Shown: positions 27,109-36,477 of the stretch, in pieces
How positions within the stretch are numbered: the stretch's first letter is position 1
Layout of the letters: the number at the start of each line of letters is the position of its first letter
Source: an uncultured Parabacteroides sp.
Lineage (GTDB): Bacteria > Bacteroidota > Bacteroidia > Bacteroidales > Tannerellaceae
Direction: 5' to 3'
DNA length: 64,000 bases
Assembly (NCBI GenBank): GCA_949296075.1
Contig: CASFNG010000007.1
Coordinates: 124,001-188,000, forward strand
Translations under genes and position numbers: made by a program
Notes under the pieces: model-generated
What the model was told of the DNA's origin: nothing
Database searches by the model: none
The model's input: the letters and a program-made list of their open reading frames with translations, nothing else

Positions 27109-27651
27109 ATGGATATAGGAACTATTTCTTCCCGGTACGCGAAGGCGCTTTTCTCGCTCGCCAAGGAAAAGGGAGAGGAAAGCCGGGTATATGATGACAT
27201 GAAGATGCTGGCCGACAGCTTCTCGGCCGAGCCGGGCCTGCGCGCGGCGCTAAGCAACCCGATCGTCTCCCGGGAGGAGAAGGTCAAGTTGCTCAAGGCG
27301 GCGGGCGGCATCCAGGTCTGCGACCTATACACACGTCTCATCGACTTGGTACTGCGACACCGGCGGGAGACCCTGTTGCCCTTCATCGCATACATCTATA
27401 TCCACCTTTACAGGAAAGACAAGAAGATCACCCGGGTACGATTCGACACGGCCGCCCCGGTAGATGACAAGGTCATCGCCCACCTGCAAGAGAAGTTGCG
27501 GAAAGAGACGGGGAACACGATCGAGTTCTCAGGCCACGTGGAACCGGAGCTGATCGGAGGCTTTCGTTTACGTATCGGTAATTACCGGATCGACGCCAGC
27601 TACTTGACGCAACTGCGCGACATCCGTGCCGGATTACTTGAGAACAGATAA
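27109..27651 (+). CDS. atpH: F-type ATP synthase subunit delta
   Basis: The product is 180 residues. The N-terminal helical domain begins 'IGTISSRYAKALFSLAKEKGEE' and the C-terminal family signature is 'ELIGGFRLRIGNYRIDASYLTQL'. It connects the b stalk to the top of F1. It lies between atpF and atpA with gaps of 3 and 12 bases. Confidence 0.94.
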   Translation: MDIGTISSRYAKALFSLAKEKGEESRVYDDMKMLADSFSAEPGLRAALSNPIVSREEKVKLLKAAGGIQVCDLYTRLIDLVLRHRRETLLPFIAYIYIHLYRKDKKITRVRFDTAAPVDDKVIAHLQEKLRKETGNTIEFSGHVEPELIGGFRLRIGNYRIDASYLTQLRDIRAGLLENR

Positions 27652-27663
27652 AAAAGAAAAAGT

Positions 27664-29244
27664 ATGACAGAACAGATAAAAGTGAGTGAAGTATCCTCCA
27701 TCCTGCGCCAGCAATTGGAAGGGATCAACACCAGTGTCAAGCTGGAGGAGGTCGGCACCGTGCTACAAGTGAGCGACGGAGTGGTCCGCGTATACGGCTT
27801 GGACAACGCCGAGGCGAACGAGTTGCTCCAGTTCGACAACGGGATGGAGGCAATCGTGATGAACCTCGAGGAGGACAACGTGGGAGCCGTCCTGTTAGGC
27901 CCGACCGACCAGATCAAGGAGGGCGACACCGTGAAGCGAACAGGCCGTATCGCCTCCATCAACGTCAGCGAGGGCATGATCGGACGTGTGATCAATCCGT
28001 TAGGAGAACCGCTCGACGGGAAGGGAGACATCATCGGCGAGACCTGCGAGATGCCATTGGAACGGAAAGCGCCCGGTGTCATTTTCAGGCAACCGGTGAA
28101 CGAGCCGTTGCAAACGGGTATCAAGGCCGTGGACGCCATGATACCGATCGGACGCGGACAACGCGAGCTGATTATCGGCGACCGGCAGACCGGCAAGACC
28201 TCCATCGCGATCGACACGATCATCAACCAGCGGGCTAATTACCTCGCCGGGGATCCGGTCTATTGCATCTACGTCGCCATCGGACAGAAGGGTTCCACGG
28301 TCGCCGCATTAGTCAACACCTTACAGGAGAAAGGAGCGATGGATTACACGATCGTCGTGAGCGCGACGGCATCCGACCCTGCGGCGATGCAATATTTCGC
28401 CCCCTTCGCGGGAGCGGCTATCGGTGAATTCTTCCGGGATAGTGGACGACATGCCTTAGTGGTATATGACGATCTTTCCAAGCAGGCCGTGGCATACCGT
28501 GAGGTATCCTTGATCTTGCGCCGTCCATCCGGACGTGAGGCTTATCCGGGAGATATATTCTATCTCCACTCCCGCTTGCTGGAGCGCGCGGCGAAGATCA
28601 TCAACCAACCGGAAGTGGCACGCCAGATGAACGACCTGCCCGAGAGCATGAAAGACCGGGTAAAAGGAGGTGGTTCGCTGACAGCGTTGCCTATTATCGA
28701 GACGCAGGCGGGCGACGTCTCCGCCTATATCCCGACGAACGTGATCTCCATCACCGACGGGCAGATCTTCTTGGAGACCGATCTTTTCAACCAAGGCAAC
28801 CGCCCGGCTATCAACGTGGGTATCTCGGTATCCCGTGTGGGAGGTAACGCCCAGCTGAAGGCGATGAAGAAGGTAGCCGGTACGCTGAAGATCGACCAAG
28901 CGCAGTTCCGCGAGCTGGAATCGTTCTCCAAGTTCGGGGGCGAGATGGATCCGGTGACGGCGTTCACGATCGACAAGGGGCAGAAGAACACCCGCCTCTT
29001 GATACAACCCCAGTACAGCCCGATGCCGGTAGAGGAGCAGATCGCGATCCTGTATTGCGGCACACGGGGACTCTTGAAGGATGTCCCATTGGACAAGGTT
29101 CACGAGTTCGAGGGACTGTTCCTGCAAGAGCTGCGCACGCAACACCAGCGCGACGTATTGGATGTGCTGAAAACCGGGACGATCAACGACGAGATCCAGA
29201 AGATCTTGGAGGAGACCGCCAAGAAGTTGACAAGTAACTATTAG
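27664..29244 (+). CDS. atpA: F-type ATP synthase subunit alpha
   Basis: The product is 526 residues and forms the non-catalytic nucleotide-binding subunit of F1. The P-loop is 'GDRQTGKTS', and the arginine-finger region '[22 protein letters not shown]' and '[23 protein letters not shown]' are complete. The length is typical. Confidence 0.97.
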   Translation: MTEQIKVSEVSSILRQQLEGINTSVKLEEVGTVLQVSDGVVRVYGLDNAEANELLQFDNGMEAIVMNLEEDNVGAVLLGPTDQIKEGDTVKRTGRIASINVSEGMIGRVINPLGEPLDGKGDIIGETCEMPLERKAPGVIFRQPVNEPLQTGIKAVDAMIPIGRGQRELIIGDRQTGKTSIAIDTIINQRANYLAGDPVYCIYVAIGQKGSTVAALVNTLQEKGAMDYTIVVSATASDPAAMQYFAPFAGAAIGEFFRDSGRHALVVYDDLSKQAVAYREVSLILRRPSGREAYPGDIFYLHSRLLERAAKIINQPEVARQMNDLPESMKDRVKGGGSLTALPIIETQAGDVSAYIPTNVISITDGQIFLETDLFNQGNRPAINVGISVSRVGGNAQLKAMKKVAGTLKIDQAQFRELESFSKFGGEMDPVTAFTIDKGQKNTRLLIQPQYSPMPVEEQIAILYCGTRGLLKDVPLDKVHEFEGLFLQELRTQHQRDVLDVLKTGTINDEIQKILEETAKKLTSNY

Positions 29245-29289
29245 TGGATAGTTGGCGGGATTCCACCGCCAACCGTAAAATGGAGTATT

Positions 29290-30171
29290 ATGGCATCACT
29301 GAAAGAAATAAAGATCCGGATCGCCTCCATACGAAGCACGCAGAAGATCACCGCCGCCATGAAAATGGTATCGTCGGCGAAGCTCCATCACGCCCAAGCG
29401 CAGACCGAGCATACGCTTACGTATGCAGGCAAGCTATCCGCTATACTGAACGGCTTGCTCTCCGCCGAGCCCGACGAGACGGACTCGCCTTACACCGCCC
29501 AAAGGGAGGCGAGGCGGGTGGCGATCGCCGCGTTCTCGTCGAGCACGGGGCTATGCGGCGTGTTCAACGCCAACGTATGGAAAGAGCTTTCCGCCAAGAT
29601 ACAAGGTTACAAAGACCAAGGGATCGAGGTGCGGCTCCTGCCGGTAGGCAAGAAAATAGCGGACGAGATACGGAAAGCCGGGCTTCCCTACGAGACGGAC
29701 TTCATCACGATCGGCGAGAAGCCGTCGTACGAGAGCGCTGTCGCCCTCGCGAAGAGGCTGATGGCGTTGTTCACGACCGGCGAGGTGGATCGGGTGGAGC
29801 TACTGTATCACCATTTCAAGAACACGGCGACGCAGATCTTGACCGACAAGGTATATCTGCCCCTCTCCTTCCAGGAGGAAAACCGGAAGACGGACGAGAC
29901 CGCCGAGGCATCCACGGACTATATCTTAGAGCCATCCGGATATGATTTACGCGACCGATTGTTCCCCAAGCTGCTCGACCTGACCATCTATACCACGCTG
30001 CTCGACACCTCCACCTCGGAGCACGCGGCACGCATGATGGCCATGCAGACAGCGAACGATAACGCGAATGACCTGATACAGGACTTGACCTTGCAATACA
30101 ACAAGACGCGCCAGCAAGCCATCACCAACGAGCTGCTGGATATTATGGGAGGCGCGTCCGCATCATCGTAA
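29290..30171 (+). CDS. atpG: F-type ATP synthase subunit gamma
   Basis: The product is 293 residues and forms the rotating shaft. The N-terminal helix is 'MASLKEIKIRIASIRSTQKITAAMKMVSSAKL', and the C-terminal helix has 'SEHAARMMAMQTANDNANDLIQDLTLQYNKTRQQAITNELLDIMGGASA'. Both are characteristic. It is the last gene of the operon, followed 13 bases later by a strong terminator. Confidence 0.96.
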   Translation: MASLKEIKIRIASIRSTQKITAAMKMVSSAKLHHAQAQTEHTLTYAGKLSAILNGLLSAEPDETDSPYTAQREARRVAIAAFSSSTGLCGVFNANVWKELSAKIQGYKDQGIEVRLLPVGKKIADEIRKAGLPYETDFITIGEKPSYESAVALAKRLMALFTTGEVDRVELLYHHFKNTATQILTDKVYLPLSFQEENRKTDETAEASTDYILEPSGYDLRDRLFPKLLDLTIYTTLLDTSTSEHAARMMAMQTANDNANDLIQDLTLQYNKTRQQAITNELLDIMGGASASS

Positions 30172-30184
30172 TAAACACGTCTGG

Positions 30185-30228
30185 GCCCGGCGAGCGTAGG
30201 TCATCCGATCGTTCGCCGGGCATTTTTA
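30185..30228 (+). terminator. Terminator of the atp operon
   Basis: A 12-bp stem with one mismatch (30185-30196 with 30210-30221) is followed by ATTTTTA. Confidence 0.88.
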
Positions 30229-30256
30229 TACCCGCCCGGCACCTTGCCGGAACACC

Positions 30257-30300
30257 GGCAAGTTTTTCCCGATCCCTCCCCTGCTTTTTCCCGAAAGTAG
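30257..30300. repeat. Intergenic repeat copies (thr operon)
   Basis: GGCAAGTTTTTCCCGAT at 30257-30273 and CTGCTTTTTCCCGAAAGTAG at 30281-30300 are two units of the degenerate intergenic family. Confidence 0.4.
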
Positions 30301-30450
30301 CCGGTCTTTTCCATGCGGCGGCACGGCTATCCTGTCCGCCCCCACTCGCCACGCGAACGAAATGCCCTCGAAAAAACGATTACCAAGCCACTCCAAAAGG
30401 CTTTTCGGGTAGCTTAAGTAACAAAATTGTCAATCTTTTGGCAAAAACGC

Positions 30451-30481
30451 TTGCAATCTGAAAAAATAATGCGTAATATTG
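30451..30481 (+). promoter_or_regulatory. Promoter of the thr operon
   Basis: TTG (30451-30453), a 20-base spacer and TAATATTG (30474-30481) are one base from the consensus -7. The transcript would carry a leader of about 280 bases. Confidence 0.5.
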
Positions 30482-30516
30482 CCCAAAAATAAAAACAAAT
30501 ACAGGAAACTCAATTA

Positions 30517-30654
30517 ATGACGCGTATAGAATCCGCATATTATACCTGGGCATTGATGACCCCTTGGGGGGTTGGGATATAGCACTTCGTTTCAAGAGAT
30601 AGTCCATCCCCGCTTCCCCTCCGCGGGCTCGCCGGGATGACCTCATCATTTTTT
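30517..30654 (+). promoter_or_regulatory. Possible thr attenuator with leader peptide
   Basis: A 21-codon frame at 30517-30582 (starting 'MTRIESAYYTWALM') contains Thr at 2, 10 and 15 and Ile at 4 and 21. Near its stop, GGGAT (30574-30578) can pair with ATCCC (30606-30610), which can instead pair with GGGAT (30634-30638), an arrangement like anti-terminator and terminator. T6 follows at 30649-30654, with a 10-base gap after that stem. The peptide is not very rich in Thr, so this is a weak candidate. Confidence 0.3.
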
Positions 30655-30768
30655 ACAAAATACCTTAATTACAATTTTCTTATAATCATACCGTCCGTAT
30701 GGGCCGTAAGCGGCGTTTACCCATGTAGGCGCGGCGATCCGGCCGGCGGTCATCAATTTTGCCAACAG

Positions 30769-33210
30769 ATGAAAGTATTGAAATTCGGAGGAACCTCCGT
30801 AGGATCCATAAATAGTATCTTAAGCGTAAAGCGAATCGTAGAGGCGATCGAGGAGCCCGTGATCGTTGTCGTATCCGCGTTGGGCGGCATAACCGACAAA
30901 TTGCTGGCCACCTCCAACTTAGCGGCGAAGGGGAACCTCGCCTATGAGAAGGAGCTCTCAGAGATCATCGCCCGCCACCTCGACGTGATCGAGGGCGTGA
31001 TCGAGCGGAAAGAGACACGCATGGAGGTCCAAAAGAAGGCGATGGAACTATTGGACGAGCTGGGGAACATCTTCAAGGGGGTCTATCTGATCAACGACCT
31101 ATCCGCCAAGACCTCCGACACGATCGTAAGCTATGGCGAGCGGCTCTCCTCCCTGATTATCTCGAACGTGATCGAGGGCGCCCGATTCTACGACTCACGT
31201 AAGTTTATCAAGACCGTCAAGCAATTCAACAAGCATAACGTGGATTTCGAGCTGACGAACCGGCTGATCCAGGAGACCTTCTCGCCGCTGCCGAAAGTAG
31301 CGTTGGTACCCGGTTTCATCTCGTCGAGCAAGGAGACCGGAGAGGTGACGAACTTAGGACGAGGTGGCTCCGACTATACCGCCTCTATCCTCGCCGCCGC
31401 CTTGGACGCCTCCTCCTTGGAGATCTGGACCGACGTGGACGGCTTCATGACCGCCGACCCCCGAGTGATCAGTTCCGCCTACGTGATCGACCGGCTCTCC
31501 TTCACCGAGGCGATGGAGCTATGCAACTTCGGGGCGAAAGTGATTTATCCCCCTACGATTTACCCAGTCTACCATAAGAATATCCCGATCCGGATCCTGA
31601 ACACGTTCAACCCGACAGCCCCGGGAACCTTCATCTCGAAAGAGAAGGTGAAAGAGGAAGGAAAGGCGCTAATCAAGGGAATATCCTCGATCAACGACAC
31701 CTGCCTCATCACGGTACAAGGCTTGGGAATGGTCGGTGTGATCGGAGTGAATTACAGGATCTTCAAGACCTTGGCGAAAAACGGGATCAGTGTCTTCATG
31801 GTATCGCAGGCAAGTTCGGAGAACAACACCACCTTCGCTGTCCGTAATGCGGACGCGGATCTGGCGGTACAGGTGCTGAATGAGGAATTCGCGATGGAAC
31901 GCGCGCAGGGAGACATGAACGACACCGTGGCGGAGAAAGACTTAGCTACGGTGGCGATCGTGGGCGAGAACATGAAACGTACGCCGGGTATCGCCGGGAA
32001 GCTGTTCGGCACGTTAGGACGCGCCGGTATCAGCGTGATCGCTTGCGCCCAAGGAGCCTCGGAGACGAACATCTCGTTCGTTATCAAGCATAAGTATCTC
32101 CGCAAGGCATTGAACTCTATCCACGACTCCTTTTTTCTATCGGAATACAAGGTCTTGAACCTGTTTATCGCCGGTGTCGGGACGGTCGGGGGAAACCTGA
32201 TCGAGCAGATCCGTATCCAACAGCCCAAGTTGATGCAGCAAAACGGACTGAAGCTGAACGTGGTAGGCATCTCCAACTCCAAGAAAGCGCTGTTCTGCCG
32301 GGAAGGGATTAGCTTAGACCATTATATGGAGGAGCTGAAAGAGAAGGGAGAAGATAGCGACCCCGCCCATCTATGCGACGGGATCGTGAAAATGAACATC
32401 TTCAACTCCGTATTCGTCGACTGCACCGCGAGTCCGGAGATAGCGGCTCTTTACGAGACGCTGATGAACTATAACGTATCAGTCGTGGCAGCCAACAAGG
32501 AGGCAGCGTCCTCTCCTTACGAGAATTATATCAAACTCAAAGAGATTGCCAGGCATCGCGACATCAAATTCTTGTTCGAGACGAACGTAGGTGCCGGATT
32601 GCCCATCATCAACACGATGAACGATCTGATAAACAGTGGGGATCATATCTTGAAATTGGAGGCGGTACTCTCGGGCACGCTCAACTTCATTTTCAACACG
32701 ATAAGCGCTAAAGTCCCTTTCAGTGAGGCAATCCATTTAGCGAAGGAGGCGGGTTATGCCGAGCCGGACCCGCGTATCGACCTGAGCGGCAAGGACGTGA
32801 TCCGCAAATTAGTGATCCTCGCACGCGAGGCGGGCTATCCTGTGGAGCAAACCGACGTGCGTAAGAACCTGTTTATCCCGGATACCTATTTCGAAGGATC
32901 CTTAGAGGATTTCTGGAAGAATGTCAAGGATTTAGATGCCGATTTCGAACAAAAACGGCAGGAATTGGAAGCGGAGGGGAAACGCTTCCGCTTCGTGGCG
33001 AAGATGGAGAAAGGGGCTTGTGAGGTTGGATTGCAGGCGGTGGACAGCCACCACCCCTTCTACGAGCTGGAAGGCAGCAATAACATCATCATGATCTCTA
33101 CGGAAAGATACCACGATTACCCCATGATTATCAAAGGATATGGAGCCGGAGCGGACGTAACGGCAGCAGGGGTGTTCGCGGATATTATATCGATCGCAAA
33201 CATACGATAG
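30769..33210 (+). CDS. thrA: Bifunctional aspartokinase / homoserine dehydrogenase
   Basis: The product is 813 residues. The N-terminal kinase begins 'MKVLKFGGTSVGS' and has 'GFISSSKETGEVTNLGRGGSDYTASILAAALDA'. Two ACT-type segments follow around residues 305-460 ('CLITVQGLGMVGVIGVNYRIFKTLAKNGISVFMVSQASSENNTTFAV'). The C-terminal dehydrogenase starts near 465 with 'NLFIAGVGTVGGNLIEQI' and has 'NKEAASSPY' and 'ETNVGAGLPIINTMNDLINSGDHI'. It makes the first and third steps toward threonine and methionine. The frame is open upstream to 30637, but that part is the leader. It is followed after one base by the next gene. Confidence 0.96.
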   Translation: MKVLKFGGTSVGSINSILSVKRIVEAIEEPVIVVVSALGGITDKLLATSNLAAKGNLAYEKELSEIIARHLDVIEGVIERKETRMEVQKKAMELLDELGNIFKGVYLINDLSAKTSDTIVSYGERLSSLIISNVIEGARFYDSRKFIKTVKQFNKHNVDFELTNRLIQETFSPLPKVALVPGFISSSKETGEVTNLGRGGSDYTASILAAALDASSLEIWTDVDGFMTADPRVISSAYVIDRLSFTEAMELCNFGAKVIYPPTIYPVYHKNIPIRILNTFNPTAPGTFISKEKVKEEGKALIKGISSINDTCLITVQGLGMVGVIGVNYRIFKTLAKNGISVFMVSQASSENNTTFAVRNADADLAVQVLNEEFAMERAQGDMNDTVAEKDLATVAIVGENMKRTPGIAGKLFGTLGRAGISVIACAQGASETNISFVIKHKYLRKALNSIHDSFFLSEYKVLNLFIAGVGTVGGNLIEQIRIQQPKLMQQNGLKLNVVGISNSKKALFCREGISLDHYMEELKEKGEDSDPAHLCDGIVKMNIFNSVFVDCTASPEIAALYETLMNYNVSVVAANKEAASSPYENYIKLKEIARHRDIKFLFETNVGAGLPIINTMNDLINSGDHILKLEAVLSGTLNFIFNTISAKVPFSEAIHLAKEAGYAEPDPRIDLSGKDVIRKLVILAREAGYPVEQTDVRKNLFIPDTYFEGSLEDFWKNVKDLDADFEQKRQELEAEGKRFRFVAKMEKGACEVGLQAVDSHHPFYELEGSNNIIMISTERYHDYPMIIKGYGAGADVTAAGVFADIISIANIR

Positions 33211-33211
33211 C

Positions 33212-34429
33212 ATGAAACATATTATCATTCTTGGTGACGGGATGGCCGACGAGCCAATCGCCTCGTTAGGGGGTAAGACCCCTTTGCAATACGCACGCAC
33301 GCCTTATATGGACCGGTTGGCAAGATTGGGCGTGACCGGACGGTTGAAGACCGTGGCGGATGGCTTCCATCCGGGGAGCGAGGTGGCCAATATGTCGGTA
33401 TTGGGCTACGACCTGCCCTCGGTCTATGAGGGAAGGGGCGTATTGGAGGCCGCCAGTATCGGCGTGACCCTACAGCCCGGCGAGATGGCTATGCGCTGCA
33501 ACTTGGTTTGCGTGGAGGGCGATCTCCTGAAGAACCACTCGGCTGGCCATATCTCCACGGAAGAGGCCGACGAGCTGATCCGTTTCCTCAACGAGCGGTT
33601 GGGCTCTGACCGTATCCGGTTCTACACGGGTGTCTCCTACCGCCACCTGCTGGTCATCAAGAATGGCGATAAACGAGTGGAATGCATCCCCCCGCACGAC
33701 GTGCCGCTCCACCCTTTCCGCCCACTCTTGCCGAAGCCAGAGAATCCGGGGGACAAAGAGGCGCAAGGGACGGCAGAGCTACTGAGCGAGCTGATCCTGA
33801 AATCGCAAGCGCTCTTAAAGGATCACCCGGTCAACCGGCGGCGCATCGCCGAGGGAAAAGACCCGGCCAACAGCATCTGGCCTTGGTCGCCCGGCTATCG
33901 GCCTGCCATGCGAACCCTAAAAGAGATGTACGGGATCAGGAATGGGGCGGTCATCTCCGCCGTCGACCTGATCCGGGGAATCGGGGTTTACGCGGGAATG
34001 GAGGTACTGCACGTGGAGGGAGCCACCGGACTTTATGACACCAATTACGAGGGAAAGGCGCGAGCCGCCTTGGATGCGTTGCGGACAAACGATTTCGTCT
34101 ATCTCCATATCGAGGCGAGCGACGAGGCCGGACATGAGGGAGATGTGGCCTTGAAGATCAAGACAATCGAGAATCTTGACGCACGTGCGGTACGGATAAT
34201 TTATGAGGAGACAAGCCAATGGGACGAGCCCGTGGCGATCGCTGTCTTGCCCGACCATCCCACTCCTTGCGCGATCCGCACCCATACGGGCGATCCGGTG
34301 CCGTTCCTGATTTACAAACCGGGGATGGCCCCCGACACGGTCGGCTCCTTCGACGAATTTTCCGTGCGAGAGGGGAAATACGGGCTTTTGGAGAAAGACC
34401 AATTCATCCACGAATTCCTAAACGATTAA
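33212..34429 (+). CDS. Phosphoglycerate-mutase-like enzyme, likely homoserine kinase
   Basis: The product is 405 residues of the archaeal-type cofactor-independent phosphoglycerate mutase family (alkaline phosphatase fold). It has 'IIILGDGMADEP' with metal-binding Asp, the nucleophile region 'GSEVANMSVLGYD', 'HIEASDEAGHEGD' and 'VLPDHPTPCAIRTHTGDPVPF' with metal ligands. It sits exactly between thrA and thrC, with 1- and 2-base gaps, where thrB would be, and no GHMP-type thrB is in the window. I recall that related Bacteroides genes have been assigned as non-homologous homoserine kinases. The kinase role is therefore likely but not visible from the motifs alone. Confidence 0.8.
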   Translation: MKHIIILGDGMADEPIASLGGKTPLQYARTPYMDRLARLGVTGRLKTVADGFHPGSEVANMSVLGYDLPSVYEGRGVLEAASIGVTLQPGEMAMRCNLVCVEGDLLKNHSAGHISTEEADELIRFLNERLGSDRIRFYTGVSYRHLLVIKNGDKRVECIPPHDVPLHPFRPLLPKPENPGDKEAQGTAELLSELILKSQALLKDHPVNRRRIAEGKDPANSIWPWSPGYRPAMRTLKEMYGIRNGAVISAVDLIRGIGVYAGMEVLHVEGATGLYDTNYEGKARAALDALRTNDFVYLHIEASDEAGHEGDVALKIKTIENLDARAVRIIYEETSQWDEPVAIAVLPDHPTPCAIRTHTGDPVPFLIYKPGMAPDTVGSFDEFSVREGKYGLLEKDQFIHEFLND

Positions 34430-34431
34430 CC

Positions 34432-35745
34432 ATGAGATATTACAGTACGAACAAGCAGGCTCCTGCCGCCTCCTTGGAGGAAGCGGTGGTGAAAGGCCTG
34501 GCGGGCGATAAAGGGCTGTATATGCCCGAAAAAATCCCCGGCATGAAAAAAGAAATCCTTGCCGGGCTAAAGGGAAAAACATTTCGGGAGATTTCCTGTA
34601 TCGTGGCGAGGGCTTTTTTTGGTGAGGATATAGAACCGGACATATTGGACGGGATCGTGAACGATACCCTCTCGTTCGAGACCCCGGTAGTGCCCGTGCA
34701 GGGCAACATATACAGCCTGGAGCTGTTTCATGGCCCCACGTTGGCCTTCAAGGACGTTGGCGGGCGGTTCATGGCGCGGCTTCTTGGCTATTTTATCCGT
34801 AAGGAGGGATTGAGCCAAGTGAACGTATTGGTGGCAACATCCGGCGACACGGGAAGCGCCGTGGCGAACGGCTTCCTCGGGGTACCGGGGATCCATGTGT
34901 ATGTGCTCTACCCCAAAGGGAAGGTAAGCCCGATACAGGAATGCCAGTTCACGACCTTGGGAAAGAATATCACCGCCTTGGAGATCGACGGTACTTTCGA
35001 TGATTGCCAGGCGTTGGTCAAGGCAGCCTTCATGGATAACGAGCTGAACCGGCATATGCGGTTGACATCGGCCAACTCGATCAACGTGGCCCGTTTCTTG
35101 CCTCAGTCGTTCTATTATTTCAACGCATACGCCCAATTGGACAAGATCGGGAAAGCGGATGAACTGGTAGTCTGCGTACCGAGCGGGAATTTTGGGAACA
35201 TCACCGCCGGATTGTTCGCTCACCGGATGGGTTTGCCGATCAAGCGTTTCGTGGCGGCCAACAACCGAAATGACGTATTTCTGGAATATTTGAGAACAGG
35301 CATCTATACCCCTCGCCCATCCGTCGCCACGATCGCGAACGCGATGGATGTGGGAGCCCCGAGCAATTTCGCCCGGATCTTGGACCTGTTCGGCTCACAA
35401 GGGGATACGCATGAGTCTATCTGCCGCCTCATCTCCGGCTATCGTTACACCGACGAGGAGATCGCCGCCACGATCCGGCGGGTCTATCAAGAGACAGGCT
35501 ACCTGCTCGACCCGCACGGCGCTTGCGGATTCCAGGCGCTTGCGGACAGCCAGCTCGAAAAGAACGAGACAGGCCTGTTCTTGGAGACGGCACATCCCGC
35601 CAAATTCAAGGATACTATCGATAAAATAATAGGGGCGGATATAGATATACCCGCCCCCTTAAAGGCTTTCATGGAAGGAACCAAGCAGAGCATCGAACTG
35701 CCGAAAGATTTTGAGACATTCAAATCGTTCCTGATGAGCCGCTAA
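34432..35745 (+). CDS. thrC: Threonine synthase
   Basis: The product has 437 residues from the ATG at 34432 ('MRYYSTNKQAPAASLEEAVVKGLAGDKGLYMPE'). It is a PLP enzyme: the lysine that binds the cofactor is in 'FHGPTLAFKDVGGRFMARLL', and 'ATSGDTGSAVANGF' and 'VPSGNFGNITAGLFAH' are conserved. It converts O-phosphohomoserine to threonine. A longer frame begins at 34219 inside the previous gene but is not expected to be used. It ends the thr operon. Confidence 0.95.
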   Translation: MRYYSTNKQAPAASLEEAVVKGLAGDKGLYMPEKIPGMKKEILAGLKGKTFREISCIVARAFFGEDIEPDILDGIVNDTLSFETPVVPVQGNIYSLELFHGPTLAFKDVGGRFMARLLGYFIRKEGLSQVNVLVATSGDTGSAVANGFLGVPGIHVYVLYPKGKVSPIQECQFTTLGKNITALEIDGTFDDCQALVKAAFMDNELNRHMRLTSANSINVARFLPQSFYYFNAYAQLDKIGKADELVVCVPSGNFGNITAGLFAHRMGLPIKRFVAANNRNDVFLEYLRTGIYTPRPSVATIANAMDVGAPSNFARILDLFGSQGDTHESICRLISGYRYTDEEIAATIRRVYQETGYLLDPHGACGFQALADSQLEKNETGLFLETAHPAKFKDTIDKIIGADIDIPAPLKAFMEGTKQSIELPKDFETFKSFLMSR

Positions 35746-35762
35746 ACCTGATACATCAAGAC

Positions 35763-35881
35763 GGTGTGTCATAATGACAAACTGCCGCGCTATTATCGGG
35801 ATTCGGGCTAAGTCGTTTACGGAAGTAAACTCCTGTCGCCTTCACCCTCAATGCCTTGCATTTTATCCATTCTAACACACC
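35763..35881. mobile_element. 119-bp MITE-like element
   Basis: The segment begins with GGTGTGTCATAATGACAAA and ends with the imperfect inverse (GGTGTGTTAGAATGGATAAAA read on the other strand), with the outer 7 bases matching exactly. It has no coding potential. This looks like a miniature inverted-repeat element or an IS remnant. No clear target duplication is seen. Confidence 0.45.
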
Positions 35882-35884
35882 TAA

Positions 35885-35921
35885 GGGGCTGCGCCAAAAT
35901 TTACCATTTTGACACAGCCCC
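35885..35921. terminator. Hairpin downstream of the DUF695-like gene
   Basis: A 16-bp stem with two mismatches (35885-35900 with 35906-35921) and a 5-base loop lies 3 bases beyond the stop of the leftward gene. T-runs are weak. The minus-strand arm GGGGCTGTGTCAAAAT looks like the end of some Bacteroides insertion sequences, so it may be an IS trace used as a terminator. Confidence 0.5.
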
Positions 35922-35924
35922 GTC

Positions 35925-36365
35925 TTAATCTACCGCCCACTCTTTCATCTCATACATATCCTGATACTCTTCCCACTCCGGATCCAGCTCTGTATAAATA
36001 GAGATGGGCAGAAGCTCGAAAGAGGCCAGCGCCTCGTTCAGCCGTTCGCCGAATACACGAACCGTACGGGTATAAAATACCCAGACCTTCTCGCCATCGC
36101 CCGTATAGACACCGGTCAGTATAGCGAGCTTGTCCTTCTTTTCCATCGCTTTCCGCAGGATTTCCTCCACAAGCTCCATCTTCTCGGCGAGAGCCTCATC
36201 GGGCAATCCCCGCTTGTCTCCCTCATACTTCCAGGTGATCTCCACCCGTTCCCTATATTTCCCGGACTCCATGAACTCTTTCAGCTCATCTCGCCCATAG
36301 ACAGAGATCATCTGCCCTGATTCGCTCTCCGAGAGAGCCGTAAACCATACATCGCTTAATTTCAT
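35925..36365 (-). CDS. DUF695-like protein
   Basis: The product is a 146-residue soluble acidic protein. It begins 'MKLSDVWFTALSESESGQMISVYGRDEL' and ends 'LDPEWEEYQDMYEMKEW', a pattern I associate with the DUF695 family, whose function is unknown. The middle part contains 'EITWKYEGDKRGLPDEALAEKMELVEEIL', which fits that family. There is no signal peptide. It lies alone between the MITE-like element and the susD remnant. Confidence 0.65.
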   Translation of the reverse strand: MKLSDVWFTALSESESGQMISVYGRDELKEFMESGKYRERVEITWKYEGDKRGLPDEALAEKMELVEEILRKAMEKKDKLAILTGVYTGDGEKVWVFYTRTVRVFGERLNEALASFELLPISIYTELDPEWEEYQDMYEMKEWAVD

Positions 36366-36414
36366 ATCCTTATCATCTGTTTATCGCATAATGCCTATCT
36401 GACGGTAAAAATAC

Positions 36415-36453
36415 GACAAAAAAAGGCCGTGCCTTCTCCAAGCACGGCCTTTT
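36415..36453 (-). terminator. Terminator after the susD remnant
   Basis: A 12-bp perfect stem (36421-36432 with 36442-36453) is followed on the minus strand by a T-rich tract. It is probably the original terminator of the lost susD operon. Confidence 0.85.
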
Positions 36454-36477
36454 TCGTGTTATTCTCTCTCTATCGGA

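Larger units (their letters stand above)
30172..30768. other. Intergenic region between atpG and thrA
   Basis: It contains the atp terminator, two intergenic repeat units (30257-30273 and 30281-30300), the thr promoter (30451-30481) and a leader of nearly 290 bases with a short reading frame and alternative hairpins. A frame in phase with thrA opens at 30637, but thrA homologues begin at 30769. Confidence 0.5.

Noticed and set aside
30637-30768. N-terminal extension of ThrA
   Set aside because: The family starts at MKVLKFGG. The upstream codons overlap the structured leader and show no conservation that I recognise.
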